Positions 18,925-27,830 of a stretch of 64,000 bases of DNA are shown one piece after another. Under the pieces are notes generated by a model. It did not search any database. It was not told the DNA's origin and saw only the letters and a program-made list of their open reading frames with translations. The DNA lies in the NCBI GenBank assembly GCA_903935585.1, contig CAIZSE010000084.1, positions 1-64,000 on the forward strand, written 5' to 3'. How positions within the stretch are numbered: position 1 is the stretch's first letter; the number at the start of each line of letters is the position of its first letter. Position numbers and translations under genes: made by a program. Origin of the DNA: an uncultured Burkholderiales bacterium (GTDB lineage Bacteria > Pseudomonadota > Gammaproteobacteria > Burkholderiales > Burkholderiaceae_C).

Positions 18925-20946
18925 GTGACTTCTCAACACACCCCGGCGATCGCGCGCCGCCCCATTCGCGAACTTCCCGATGAACTGATCAGCCAGATCG
19001 CTGCTGGCGAGGTGGTCGAACGACCCGCCTCGGTGGTGCGCGAACTGGTGGACAACGCCATGGACGCGGGTGCTCAAAGCATCACCTTGCGCCTGATGGG
19101 TGGCGGCACCCGGCTGATTTCGGTAGAAGACGACGGCAGCGGCATCGCCCCGGACGAGCTGTCCGTGGCCCTGAAACGCCACGCCACCAGCAAGATCGGC
19201 AACTTGGATGAGCTGGAATCGGTGATGACCATGGGGTTTCGGGGGGAAGCACTGGCGGCCATCAATTCGGTGTCCGAACTGGTCCTGGTGTCGCGCATGG
19301 ACGGTCAACCCACCGCCTTCGCACTGGATGGCCGCACGGGCGAAATCAGCCCGGCTGCCCGCTCCGTGGGCACCACGGTCGAGGTCAAGGAGCTGTTTTT
19401 CTCCACGCCCGCCCGCCGCAAATTTTTAAAAAGCGACGGCACCGAGCTGGCGCACTGCATCGAGGCCGTGCGCCGACACGCGCTGGCGCGTCCCGATGTG
19501 GGTTTTGCCATCTGGCACGAAGGCAAGCTGGTCGAGCAATGGCGTGTCCACCCTGGTGCAGCCGGGCTGGCGCAGCGCCTGGCCGATGTGCTGGGCGAAG
19601 AGTTCGTGGCGCAGTCCATCCCGATCGAATACCACGCAGGTCCGCTCAAAGTGATCGGCCGCGCAGGGCTGCCTGATGCCGCCCGCTCACGCCCCGATCA
19701 CCAGTTTGCCTACGTGAACGGTCGCTTTGTGCGCGACAAGGTCGTCATGCACGGCGCACGCAGCGCCTACGAAGACGTGCTGCACGGCCAAAAGCAACCG
19801 GCTTATGCGCTGTTCATGCAAATCGACCCGACCTTGGTCGATGTGAACGTGCACCCGACCAAGATCGAGGTGCGGTTTCGCGACAGTCGGGCAGTGCACC
19901 AAGCGGTGAAACACGCGCTGGAAAACGCCCTGGCAGCGCCGCGCTCGCAGAACCTGTCCGATGCCCCCTCCGATTCAGGCAGCGACTTTGAACTGAAAAC
20001 AGGCCCCACCCCCAAGGCCATGCCCGAATCGGCGGCCTGGACACAAGGCGGCATGGCCTTCGAGCGGCCCAGCCCGTCCAGCTTCAACGCCCCCGCCTAC
20101 AAACCGGCAGATTTTGTGCGACCGCGTGTGGATGGCGATCGCGCCATGGCCGACCTGAAGGCGCTGTGGAACCCGACCGAGCGCAGCGAAGGCCTCAACG
20201 CCCAAGAGGCACGCCCTGCACAGTGGCTGTCTCCGAGCGCGGCCGGAGACAGCTCTCAAACCGCCCTACCAGGTGCATTGCCAGACACAGCGCCCGGCAA
20301 CCCATCCGCCGTGGAAGTGGCCTCCGAGCGTGACGCCTCAGACAACCCCTGGCCGCTGGGACGCGCCATTGCGCAGTTGCACGGCGTCTACATCCTGGCC
20401 GAAAACAAACAAGGTCTGGTGGTGGTGGACATGCACGCCGCACACGAGCGCATCGTGTACGAGCGCCTGAAAAACCAGCTCAACAATGCCGATGGCGAAG
20501 GCCCCCGCATCAGCAGCCAACCGCTGCTGATACCGGCCACCTTTGCCGCCAACCCCACCGAAGTGGCCACCGCCGAAGCCTGCGCCGAAGCGCTGGAACA
20601 ACTGGGCCTTGAAATTTCGCCCCTGTCGGCCAAAACCCTGGCCGTTCGTGCCGTGCCCACCAGCCTGGCGCAAGGCGATGCGGTCGAGTTGGCCCGCAGT
20701 GTGTTGGCCGAACTGGCCCAGCACGATGCCAGCACGGTGGTACAACGCGCGCAAAACACCATTTTGGCGACCATGGCCTGTCACGGCGCGGTGCGTGCAA
20801 ACCGCCGCCTGACGCTCGACGAGATGAACGCCTTGCTGCGCCAGATGGAAGAGACCGAACGCTCCGACCAATGCAACCACGGCCGCCCCACCTGGCGGCA
20901 AATGAGCATGCGGGATCTGGATGCGCTGTTTTTGCGGGGCCGGTGA
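18925..20946 (+). CDS. mutL: DNA mismatch repair protein MutL, endonuclease type
   Basis: MutL links mismatch recognition by MutS to strand removal. The N-terminal GHKL ATPase is intact (ELVDNAMDAGA, EDDGSGIAPDEL, TMGFRGEAL). A long linker follows (about 335-465). The C-terminal dimerisation domain holds the metal-binding endonuclease motif DMHAAHERIVYE, which fits D-x-H-A-x2-E-x4-E, plus ACHGAVRAN and CNHGRPTW. E. coli MutL lacks this motif and relies on MutH. The start is a GTG at 18925; a TAAAAT hexamer at 18913-18918 is too close to be its -10 unless the message is leaderless. The stop overlaps the next start (TGATG). Confidence 0.96.
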   Translation: MTSQHTPAIARRPIRELPDELISQIAAGEVVERPASVVRELVDNAMDAGAQSITLRLMGGGTRLISVEDDGSGIAPDELSVALKRHATSKIGNLDELESVMTMGFRGEALAAINSVSELVLVSRMDGQPTAFALDGRTGEISPAARSVGTTVEVKELFFSTPARRKFLKSDGTELAHCIEAVRRHALARPDVGFAIWHEGKLVEQWRVHPGAAGLAQRLADVLGEEFVAQSIPIEYHAGPLKVIGRAGLPDAARSRPDHQFAYVNGRFVRDKVVMHGARSAYEDVLHGQKQPAYALFMQIDPTLVDVNVHPTKIEVRFRDSRAVHQAVKHALENALAAPRSQNLSDAPSDSGSDFELKTGPTPKAMPESAAWTQGGMAFERPSPSSFNAPAYKPADFVRPRVDGDRAMADLKALWNPTERSEGLNAQEARPAQWLSPSAAGDSSQTALPGALPDTAPGNPSAVEVASERDASDNPWPLGRAIAQLHGVYILAENKQGLVVVDMHAAHERIVYERLKNQLNNADGEGPRISSQPLLIPATFAANPTEVATAEACAEALEQLGLEISPLSAKTLAVRAVPTSLAQGDAVELARSVLAELAQHDASTVVQRAQNTILATMACHGAVRANRRLTLDEMNALLRQMEETERSDQCNHGRPTWRQMSMRDLDALFLRGR

Positions 20947-22169
20947 TGACGGGCATGTCCCCCAAACTGATCGTTCTCATCCTGGCCCTGCTGCTCGGCC
21001 TGCAACCGGTCACCACCGACCTGTACCTGCCTGCCCTGCCCGCCATCACCGAAGGCTTTGGGGCCAGCATGGGCCAGGCCCAACTCACCCTGACGGCCCT
21101 GCTGCTGGCGTTTGGCTTGTCGCAACTGGTGTGGGGCCCTTTGTCTGACCGGTTTGGCCGACGGCCCATTTTGTTGTGGGGCATGGCCGCCTACACCCTC
21201 GCCTCGGTGGCCAGCGCCTTTGCCCCCGACATGGCCTGGCTGATTGCGGGCCGCACCGTGCAAGGCATCGCCATGGGCGCGGGCGTCATGGCCGCGCGCG
21301 CGGTGGTTCGAGATTTGTATGCACCCGCGCAAGGGGCCAACGTGATGTCACAAGGCCTGACCGGTCTGGGCATCATCGCTTGCACCTGCGCACCGCTGGG
21401 CGGGCTGTTGACCGACTGGCTGGGCTGGCGCTTTGCAGTCCTCATGCTGGCCTTGTTTGGTGCGGGCACTCTCGCCTTGCTGGCCTGGTGCTTTGAAGAA
21501 ACCCTGGCGCGACCCGACCCCAATGCCTTGAAGGCTGGGCCGCTTTTGCGCGCCAACATCGAGATCCTGCGCAACCCGGTGTTCCTCACCTGGTGCGCCT
21601 TGTCTTCGGGCTCTTACCTGGGCTTGTTCACCTTTTTGGCCAGTTCATCCTTTGTTTTCGTCACCGCCATGGGCTTCAGCAAAACGGCTTATGGCTTTCT
21701 CATGCTGAGCATGTCGCTGTCCTACATTTTGGGCACTTTCTGGTGCCGCTGGATGCTGCGTCGCACCAGCGTGCACCGAACCGTGGGCGTCGCGGCGGTC
21801 CTGACGATCACGGGCGGCGTCAGCATGGCCGCGTTGGCGTATGCCGGTCAGGGCCAGGACTGGTATGGCGCCTGGGCCGTGATGGGCCCGATGACCATCT
21901 TCATGGTGGGGCATGGCGTACACCAGCCTTGCGGCCAGAGCGGCGCGGTCGCACCCTTTCCACACCGGGCCGGCACGGCTTCGGCATTGAACGGCTTTTT
22001 GATGATGCTGGGGGCTTTCTTCATGGGAACTTGGCTGGGCAACCGCATGGACCAACCGGTATTTGCCCTGGCCCATGGCTTGTTGCTGTGGGCGGTGGTC
22101 ATCGCTGTTTTGGCGTGGACGCTGGTGCAGCGACACGGTCGCCCACAAATCATTGCGGCCACAGCCTGA
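20946..22169 (+). CDS. Bcr/CflA family drug-resistance MFS transporter
   Basis: A 407-residue, 12-helix major facilitator. The N-terminal [12 protein letters not shown], the loop 2-3 motif [11 protein letters not shown] and [24 protein letters not shown] are characteristic of the DHA1 Bcr/CflA subfamily, proton-driven exporters of drugs such as bicyclomycin or chloramphenicol and of dipeptides. The ATG at 20946 overlaps the mutL stop (TGATG) and is followed by miaA after one base, so it sits inside a mutL-MFS-miaA operon. The real substrate is unknown. Confidence 0.9.
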   Translation: MTGMSPKLIVLILALLLGLQPVTTDLYLPALPAITEGFGASMGQAQLTLTALLLAFGLSQLVWGPLSDRFGRRPILLWGMAAYTLASVASAFAPDMAWLIAGRTVQGIAMGAGVMAARAVVRDLYAPAQGANVMSQGLTGLGIIACTCAPLGGLLTDWLGWRFAVLMLALFGAGTLALLAWCFEETLARPDPNALKAGPLLRANIEILRNPVFLTWCALSSGSYLGLFTFLASSSFVFVTAMGFSKTAYGFLMLSMSLSYILGTFWCRWMLRRTSVHRTVGVAAVLTITGGVSMAALAYAGQGQDWYGAWAVMGPMTIFMVGHGVHQPCGQSGAVAPFPHRAGTASALNGFLMMLGAFFMGTWLGNRMDQPVFALAHGLLLWAVVIAVLAWTLVQRHGRPQIIAATA

Positions 22170-22170
22170 C

Positions 22171-23160
22171 ATGCCACGCGCCACCAACGCCGCCTTCGCC
22201 ATAGACGCCATCGCCATCGTCGGCCCGACCGCCAGCGGCAAAACCGCAGCAGCCATGGCGATGGCTGAGGCCCTGCAAGCCCCAGGGCAGGCGCACATCG
22301 GGGCAGAAATCATCAGCATGGATTCGGCCCTGGTTTACCAGGGCATGGACATCGGGACCGCCAAACCGAGCCCCGAAGAACTGGCCGCCGTGCCACACCA
22401 CCTGATCAGCACCCTTGACCCCTTGCAAAGCTACAGTGCGGCCGAATTCGCCCGCGATGCCACGCAACGGATCCAAGACATACAAGCACGCGGCAAGATG
22501 CCCTTGCTGGTGGGTGGCACGATGCTTTACCTCAAAGCCCTGCTGGAGGGCCTGAACGACATCCCGGCCGCCAACCCGCAAGTGCGCGCCGAGATTCAGC
22601 TGCAAGCTGCCAGCCTGGGCTGGCCTGCGATGCACGCCTTGTTGGCGCAAGTGGATCCCGGCACTGCCGCCCGCCTGGCCCCGGCCGACAGCCAGCGCAT
22701 TGGCCGTGCGTTGGAAGTGTGGACCGCCACTGGGCAGACCCTGACGTCTTTTCACCAAAGCGCGAAAGCATCGCCCCCCGACTGGCACATCCCAGTGATC
22801 AGCCTCGAGCCCGACAACCGCGCCTGGTTGCACCAACGCATCGCCCAGCGCTTTGACCACATGCTGGCTGCGGGGTTCATGGATGAAGTGAGGCGCCTGC
22901 GCGCACGCGGCGACCTGAACCCCGACTTGCCCTCGATGCGTTGCGTGGGTTACCGGCAAGCCTGGCAAGGGCTTGATGAGGGCTGGTCGCAAGCCGAGAT
23001 CCGCGAACGCGGTATCTTTGCCACAAGGCAACTGGCCAAGCGGCAAATCACCTGGCTGCGCAGCATGCCCTCGCGGGTGGTGGTGCAAGCCGATGGGCCG
23101 CAAGATCCGTCCGCGCGCGTCACGGCGCTGGCTGCAGAATGGCTGAGTTTTAAATTCTAG
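22171..23160 (+). CDS. miaA: tRNA dimethylallyltransferase
   Basis: MiaA transfers a dimethylallyl group to A37 of tRNAs reading UNN codons, the first step to ms2i6A. The 329-residue protein has the P-loop GPTASGKT (about 16-23), the [17 protein letters not shown] motif with the catalytic Asp, [14 protein letters not shown], and the zinc/tRNA-binding RCVGYRQAW near the C-terminus. The ATG at 22171 begins one base after the MFS stop. mutL and miaA are neighbours in many proteobacteria. An SGNH gene starts two bases after its stop. Confidence 0.97.
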   Translation: MPRATNAAFAIDAIAIVGPTASGKTAAAMAMAEALQAPGQAHIGAEIISMDSALVYQGMDIGTAKPSPEELAAVPHHLISTLDPLQSYSAAEFARDATQRIQDIQARGKMPLLVGGTMLYLKALLEGLNDIPAANPQVRAEIQLQAASLGWPAMHALLAQVDPGTAARLAPADSQRIGRALEVWTATGQTLTSFHQSAKASPPDWHIPVISLEPDNRAWLHQRIAQRFDHMLAAGFMDEVRRLRARGDLNPDLPSMRCVGYRQAWQGLDEGWSQAEIRERGIFATRQLAKRQITWLRSMPSRVVVQADGPQDPSARVTALAAEWLSFKF

Positions 23161-23162
23161 GC

Positions 23163-24623
23163 ATGCGTTTTTTATTTCTTTTTTTGTGGGGGTGGAGCCA
23201 GCTGGCCTGGTCCGCAGAGGCCTTGACGCCCTTGCGGATCGAGCCTCGGGCCATTCAGATCCGCAACGCCGGTGCACCCGACGTGGCACTGCTTTGCCCA
23301 CGCAAAGGCCCGAGCAGCGCCCGCCCTTCTACCCCACCGCCCGAGCCCACCGAAATCCCTGACGAAGACGAGGTGGCGTCTGCGCTGGAAGATGCGCGTG
23401 TCGCGAGCGGCTTACAGCCGGCACGCCCTGCCGCAGCATGGCCATCCAACCCACGCGGCTGGCGCATCGCGGTCTGGGGTGACAGCCACATGGCGGCGGC
23501 CTTCTTCAGCGACCAACTGCAGCGCAAGCTGGCGCCTGCCGATGCCCCCGTGAGCCGCTTCGTCCATGCCGGCGTGGGCCATGGTGGCGTGCGCGGCTTG
23601 GTGCGCAAGACCTGCCTGTCGGGTGAGTGGGCCCGCGAGATGGCTTATGCCCATGCCGATGCGGCCAGTGCTCCCGGCCCGGGCATGACCAGCCTGGTGG
23701 CCAAGCGGCCCGGGGCCACGCTGGCGCTGGACCTGCGTGATCCGCAAGGCCAAGCCCGCCACACCAGCCTGCAACTGCTCTACCACGGCGACGGCGCGGG
23801 CAACACGCAGTTGGCCATCAGCGTGGATGGCGAAGCCGAGACCCTGGTCAGTCTGGACCCACAAGCCGGGCCGGGCGCCTTGGCGCTGCAAACCACCGCC
23901 CCGCTGTCCACCTTGAAAATTCGGGTGGTGGAGGGAGCCTTCCGTTTTCAGGGCCTCAAACTGAGCGAAACCCCAGCGCCTGCCGCCCTGCACATGGACC
24001 TGTTCGCTTACCCGGGCGCCACCGCCGCGGGATGGGTGCGCAGCGATCTGAGTTACCTGGCCTCTTGGTTCAGCGACCAAAGCTACGACTTGGCCCTGAT
24101 GGCCTTTGGCACCAACGAGGGCAATGACCCACGCTTTAATGAAACCGCTTACCGCGACATGCTCACGGCGGCCTTGGGGCACTTTCGGCAGGTCTTTCCG
24201 CAAACGCAATGTGTGCTGATCGGTCCGGGCGATCGGGGCATTCGGGTGGTCAAGTCCAAGGCCGCCAAAGCCAGAAAAAAGCAGGCCGTCCAAAGCAAGC
24301 TTTCCAAAAATACACCCCACAAAAACGCCCAAAGTAACAAGTCCGACAAATCGAGCAAGCCTGACAAGGCCGCCAACGCGAACAAGCTGCTGAAGTTCGG
24401 GCGCATTCACCAGCAGATCGGACAGATTCAGGCCGAGGTGGCCGCTGTGCACGGTTGCTCGGCCTGGAGCATGCAAACGGCCATGGGCGGCGTGGGCAGC
24501 GCCTACCCCTGGGCGCGCAAAAATCCACCGCTGATGGCACCTGACCTGCTCCATTTCACGCCTGCCGGTTACCGCGAATTGGCCAACATCTTTCTGGCCG
24601 ACTTTGGCCTGAATCCCCCATGA
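23163..24623 (+). CDS. Exported SGNH-hydrolase-like protein resembling Ape1/PatB peptidoglycan O-acetylesterases
   Basis: A 486-residue secreted protein with a signal peptide (residues 1-18, cut near AWSAEA). The SGNH set is complete: GDSH at 106-109, GTN at 316-318, and D-x-x-H at 461-464 in DLLHFTPAGY. About 150 residues of beta-rich sequence lie between GDSH and GTN, the place where Ape1-type esterases carry a carbohydrate-binding module. A basic, serine/lysine-rich insertion fills residues 361-411. It is paralogous to the gene at 27831 (shared CLSEDW/CLSGEW, AMGGVGSA/AMGGPGSA and pre-GTN segments). It starts two bases after miaA and overlaps the acyltransferase gene (ATGA). Removal or transfer of peptidoglycan O-acetyl groups is inferred. 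Confidence 0.72.
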   Translation: MRFLFLFLWGWSQLAWSAEALTPLRIEPRAIQIRNAGAPDVALLCPRKGPSSARPSTPPPEPTEIPDEDEVASALEDARVASGLQPARPAAAWPSNPRGWRIAVWGDSHMAAAFFSDQLQRKLAPADAPVSRFVHAGVGHGGVRGLVRKTCLSGEWAREMAYAHADAASAPGPGMTSLVAKRPGATLALDLRDPQGQARHTSLQLLYHGDGAGNTQLAISVDGEAETLVSLDPQAGPGALALQTTAPLSTLKIRVVEGAFRFQGLKLSETPAPAALHMDLFAYPGATAAGWVRSDLSYLASWFSDQSYDLALMAFGTNEGNDPRFNETAYRDMLTAALGHFRQVFPQTQCVLIGPGDRGIRVVKSKAAKARKKQAVQSKLSKNTPHKNAQSNKSDKSSKPDKAANANKLLKFGRIHQQIGQIQAEVAAVHGCSAWSMQTAMGGVGSAYPWARKNPPLMAPDLLHFTPAGYRELANIFLADFGLNPP

Positions 24624-26530
24624 GCGCACTTGCACGCTTGCCTGGCCTGGACGGGCTGCGCGGTGTGGCCGTGCTGGCCGTGATCGGCTACCACCTGAAC
24701 CTGGGGCACTTTTTACCTGCCGGTTTTCTGGGGGTGGACATTTTCTTCACCGTGTCGGGTTTCATCATCACGGCGCTTTTGTTGCAAGAGCATGCCCAGA
24801 CCGGGCGCATCGATTTCACGGCGTTTTACGTGCGCCGAGCTCGCCGCCTCTTTCCGGCGGCAATGGTCATGTTGCTGGTGTTGGTGGCGCTCTCGCCCCT
24901 GCTGCTGCCCACCGCTTTGCCGCGCCTGCGCGAAGACCTGCCTGCCGCCTTTCTGTATGTGTCCAACTGGTGGCAGATCGTGGCCCAGCAGTCGTATTTC
25001 GAGGCCATTGAACACCCCCGACTGTTGCAACACCTGTGGTCTCTGGCCATCGAGGAACAGTATTACTTGTTGTGGCCGCTGGCCGTGCTGTGGCTTTTGA
25101 ACCAGGCCAGCCGGCAAGGCCTGGGCGTGGCAGCGGGGCTGATCGCCATCGCCAGCACAGGCTGGATGGCCTGGCTTTACGCCACGCAGATCGATGGCGG
25201 TGACCCCAGCCGGGTCTACCTGGGCACCGACACCCATTTGATGGGCTTGCTGTCCGGCTCGGCCCTGGCAGCCTGGTGGAACCCCTGGAAAGCGCGCATG
25301 GCCACCAGCGCCAGCGATGGCTTGCTCAACCTGGCAGGCATTGCCGCGTTGGCTGCGCTGGTGGGGGGCATGGCCACCGCGCACGAGGGCATGCCCTGGC
25401 TTTACCAGGGCGGATTTTTGCTGGTGGCCTTGCTCAGTTGTGTGGTGATCGGCGCTGCCACACGAGAAGGCACCTGGGTGGCGTCGCTGCTCTCTGCACG
25501 GCCCATGCGCTGGCTGGGCGCCCGGTCTTATTCGCTTTACCTGTGGCACTGGCCCGTGGTGGTCTGGCTGCGCCCCTCTGCACAGGCCGATGCCATGGAA
25601 CTGACATGGGTCACCGCCTTGCGGCTGTTGCTCACGCTGGCCTGCGCCGAAGCCTCTTACAGGTGGGTCGAAACGCGCTGGGCCAACGGTTTTGCGGCCA
25701 CACCCTGGCGGCGTGGATCGGCCTTGGGGGCTGCAGCCCTGGTGATGGTCAATGCCGGGGTCTTGGGCTTCATGCCGAACACCACGGCACAACACCAGGG
25801 CACGGTGGCGCCCTTGGCCCAAGACAAGCCCCCCGCAACCGATAGCCCCCCCGCATCCTTGGCTTTGGCAAACAAACCCCAAGCCACGCCTTCAACCCCT
25901 GTGCATTGGAGCCGGTCACAGATGGGAGAAGCCACCTACCAGCGCGTGACCCTCTTGGGTGACTCGGTTTTGCTGGGTGCAAGCCCTTACCTGCAGCGCC
26001 GACTGCCTTTTGCATCGGTCGAAGCCAAAGTGGGGCGGCAAGGCAGCGAGGGCATCCAACTTGTGCAGAGCCTGCGCGAACAACATCAACTCGGCGATGC
26101 GGCCGTGATCCATCTGGGCACCAACGGCTATCTGGCCGAAAGGCAGTTTCGGGTGTTGCTGGAGCAACTGGCCGATCGCAAGACCGTGGTGGTGGTCAAT
26201 GTGTACGGCGCACGGCGCTGGACAGGTCCCAACAACGAGATGATCGCCAGGGTCACCCAAGACTTTGACAATGTGCGCCTGATGGACTGGGATGCCATCG
26301 GGCAAGCCAACCCGGACTTCTTTGTGCAAGACGGCATCCATTTGTCCGGCACGGGCATTCACGCTTATTACAACCAAATTCGCATGGCATTGAGCCTGCC
26401 CGAGGTGACGCTCGACAGCCCAATACGAAAGCCCATCAAACGCGCCCCATTGCCCAAACCCACGCCACCACACGAAGGCTCGTCGATGGTGCCAGCCAGC
26501 AGCGCAACGCCTCCCGCGGCGAGCGATTAA
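24620..26530 (+). CDS. OatA/OafA-type acyltransferase-3 with fused C-terminal SGNH domain
   Basis: A 636-residue envelope protein. The N-terminal part (about 1-380) is an acyltransferase-3 domain of about ten membrane segments, with RLPGLDGLRGVAVLAVIGYH, the FLGVDIFFTVSGFI motif, FYVRRARRLFPA and WSLAIEEQYYLLWPL. After a proline/alanine linker (about 390-430) the periplasmic SGNH domain carries GDS at 447-449, GTN at 500-502 and D-x-x-H at 571-574 (DGIHLSGTG). This architecture matches OatA (peptidoglycan) and OafA (O-antigen) O-acetyltransferases, which pass acetyl groups from cytoplasmic acetyl-CoA to an outside sugar. Peptidoglycan is my preferred acceptor because of its neighbours. Its start overlaps the upstream SGNH gene (ATGA). 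Confidence 0.88.
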   Translation: MSALARLPGLDGLRGVAVLAVIGYHLNLGHFLPAGFLGVDIFFTVSGFIITALLLQEHAQTGRIDFTAFYVRRARRLFPAAMVMLLVLVALSPLLLPTALPRLREDLPAAFLYVSNWWQIVAQQSYFEAIEHPRLLQHLWSLAIEEQYYLLWPLAVLWLLNQASRQGLGVAAGLIAIASTGWMAWLYATQIDGGDPSRVYLGTDTHLMGLLSGSALAAWWNPWKARMATSASDGLLNLAGIAALAALVGGMATAHEGMPWLYQGGFLLVALLSCVVIGAATREGTWVASLLSARPMRWLGARSYSLYLWHWPVVVWLRPSAQADAMELTWVTALRLLLTLACAEASYRWVETRWANGFAATPWRRGSALGAAALVMVNAGVLGFMPNTTAQHQGTVAPLAQDKPPATDSPPASLALANKPQATPSTPVHWSRSQMGEATYQRVTLLGDSVLLGASPYLQRRLPFASVEAKVGRQGSEGIQLVQSLREQHQLGDAAVIHLGTNGYLAERQFRVLLEQLADRKTVVVVNVYGARRWTGPNNEMIARVTQDFDNVRLMDWDAIGQANPDFFVQDGIHLSGTGIHAYYNQIRMALSLPEVTLDSPIRKPIKRAPLPKPTPPHEGSSMVPASSATPPAASD

Positions 26531-26542
26531 GCTCCAGCCCTT

Positions 26543-27688
26543 TCAAGGCTGCGTTTTGGGGCTATCCAGGTAGGCATAGGGTGATTGGCGCCATTGCCGC
26601 TGACCGACAACGGGCGCACCCGCTCCACCAGGCAAGTTATTGAGTGCACTCAATGGGCTGGCCGCAGAAGGCAAGCCACCATTTCGCATGGTCAGCATCT
26701 GTGCGGTCGTGGGCAGGGTCGAGCCCGCCATCGCGGGCACGCTGTCTTGCATGCGCTGGGTGGTTTGTATGACCGAGGCCAGCACGTTGGCGTAGTTGGG
26801 GGCGGTGGCATAACCCGCTTGTTGCAAGGAGGTCGCAAACGCTTGGGGATCGCCCAAATTGCGCATGGCACTGGCGTAGCGGGGGTTTTGGCTGATGAGG
26901 CGGGCATAGTCATTGAACGACTCTTCGTAGCTGCCATAGGCCCGAAATTGCCCGCGCACCTTCTGGGGTGCGCCATTGATAAATTCGGTGGTCCAGATCT
27001 CGGCCACCGGCCCTTTCCAGTTGGCGCTGGCGCGGATGCCAAACAAATTGTGCGAGGTCTGGCCATCGGGCAAGCGAATTTCCTGTTTGCCCCAGCCGGT
27101 TTCCAGGGCAGCTTGGGCCACCATAAAGGTCGCCGGAATGCCGCTGGTCGCCTGGGCTTGGCGCGCCGCCTGGGCATGCCGGGCCAGAAAAGCCTGGGGG
27201 CCCGTCAAGGCCTGAGCATCGGGTGATTTCGCCACGCGACTGGCAGAGTTCAAGGGCAAGGGGTTGACCCAGGCCACAGGCGCACGCTCAGCCGACATGC
27301 CAGGCTGCAAAGCTTCGGCCATGGCCATGGGTTCGACCGAAGACAAGTCAATGCGCTGCTCGGGGTAAATCAGATTGGCATCACCAATGCCATTGTCTGC
27401 GGCGACCTTGAGTGCCACGCGGTACAACTGCTGCCCCGACAATTGAATGGGCGACTGGGTGTCTTGCAAGCGCTTTTGGATCAAGCCGCTGAGCGTGTCG
27501 CCCGGCTTGACCGTGACCTGCGCCCCCGCTGGGGCAAGCTTGGACAAGGTTTGTGAAAATGCGGCGACCTGTGAGCTCTGACGCGCAGACGCACCCGCAG
27601 GGCGGTCCGATGATTCGGACGCCTTTGGGGGCAAAGTCGTTAAAGCGTGAAGGGTCATGGCATCATGAGGTGTCTCTCTGGCGGGCAC
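26543..27688 (-). CDS. LysM and glucosaminidase-domain peptidoglycan hydrolase, FlgJ-like
   Basis: A protein of up to 381 residues. A LysM-like region (about 57-114, VTVKPGDTLSGLIQKRL to YPEQRIDL) precedes an FlgJ-type glucosaminidase domain (about 165-320: SGIPATFMVAQAALETGWGK, SHNLFGIRA, FRAYGSYEESFNDYARLI, AGYATAPNYANVLASVI). The catalytic Glu is in LETGWGK. The rod-capping N-terminal domain of true FlgJ is absent and there are no flagellar genes nearby, so a general autolysin is more likely. No obvious signal peptide is seen. The GTG at 27688 and the ATG at 27658 are both possible starts; neither has a strong ribosome site. It converges on the acyltransferase gene. Confidence 0.85.
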   Translation of the reverse strand: MPARETPHDAMTLHALTTLPPKASESSDRPAGASARQSSQVAAFSQTLSKLAPAGAQVTVKPGDTLSGLIQKRLQDTQSPIQLSGQQLYRVALKVAADNGIGDANLIYPEQRIDLSSVEPMAMAEALQPGMSAERAPVAWVNPLPLNSASRVAKSPDAQALTGPQAFLARHAQAARQAQATSGIPATFMVAQAALETGWGKQEIRLPDGQTSHNLFGIRASANWKGPVAEIWTTEFINGAPQKVRGQFRAYGSYEESFNDYARLISQNPRYASAMRNLGDPQAFATSLQQAGYATAPNYANVLASVIQTTQRMQDSVPAMAGSTLPTTAQMLTMRNGGLPSAASPLSALNNLPGGAGAPVVGQRQWRQSPYAYLDSPKTQP

Positions 27689-27830
27689 ACAGGTCCCGGC
27701 AGGTTGACGGTTATTCCACAGTCAAAGCTTAGATAGCAATTTTTGCGCCTGGCTTCAAAAGGCATCCAAACACCATTTCCACCACCAAAGTGGTACAAAT
27801 TTCTTCTGGATTTTTTCACGGACGAATTTC

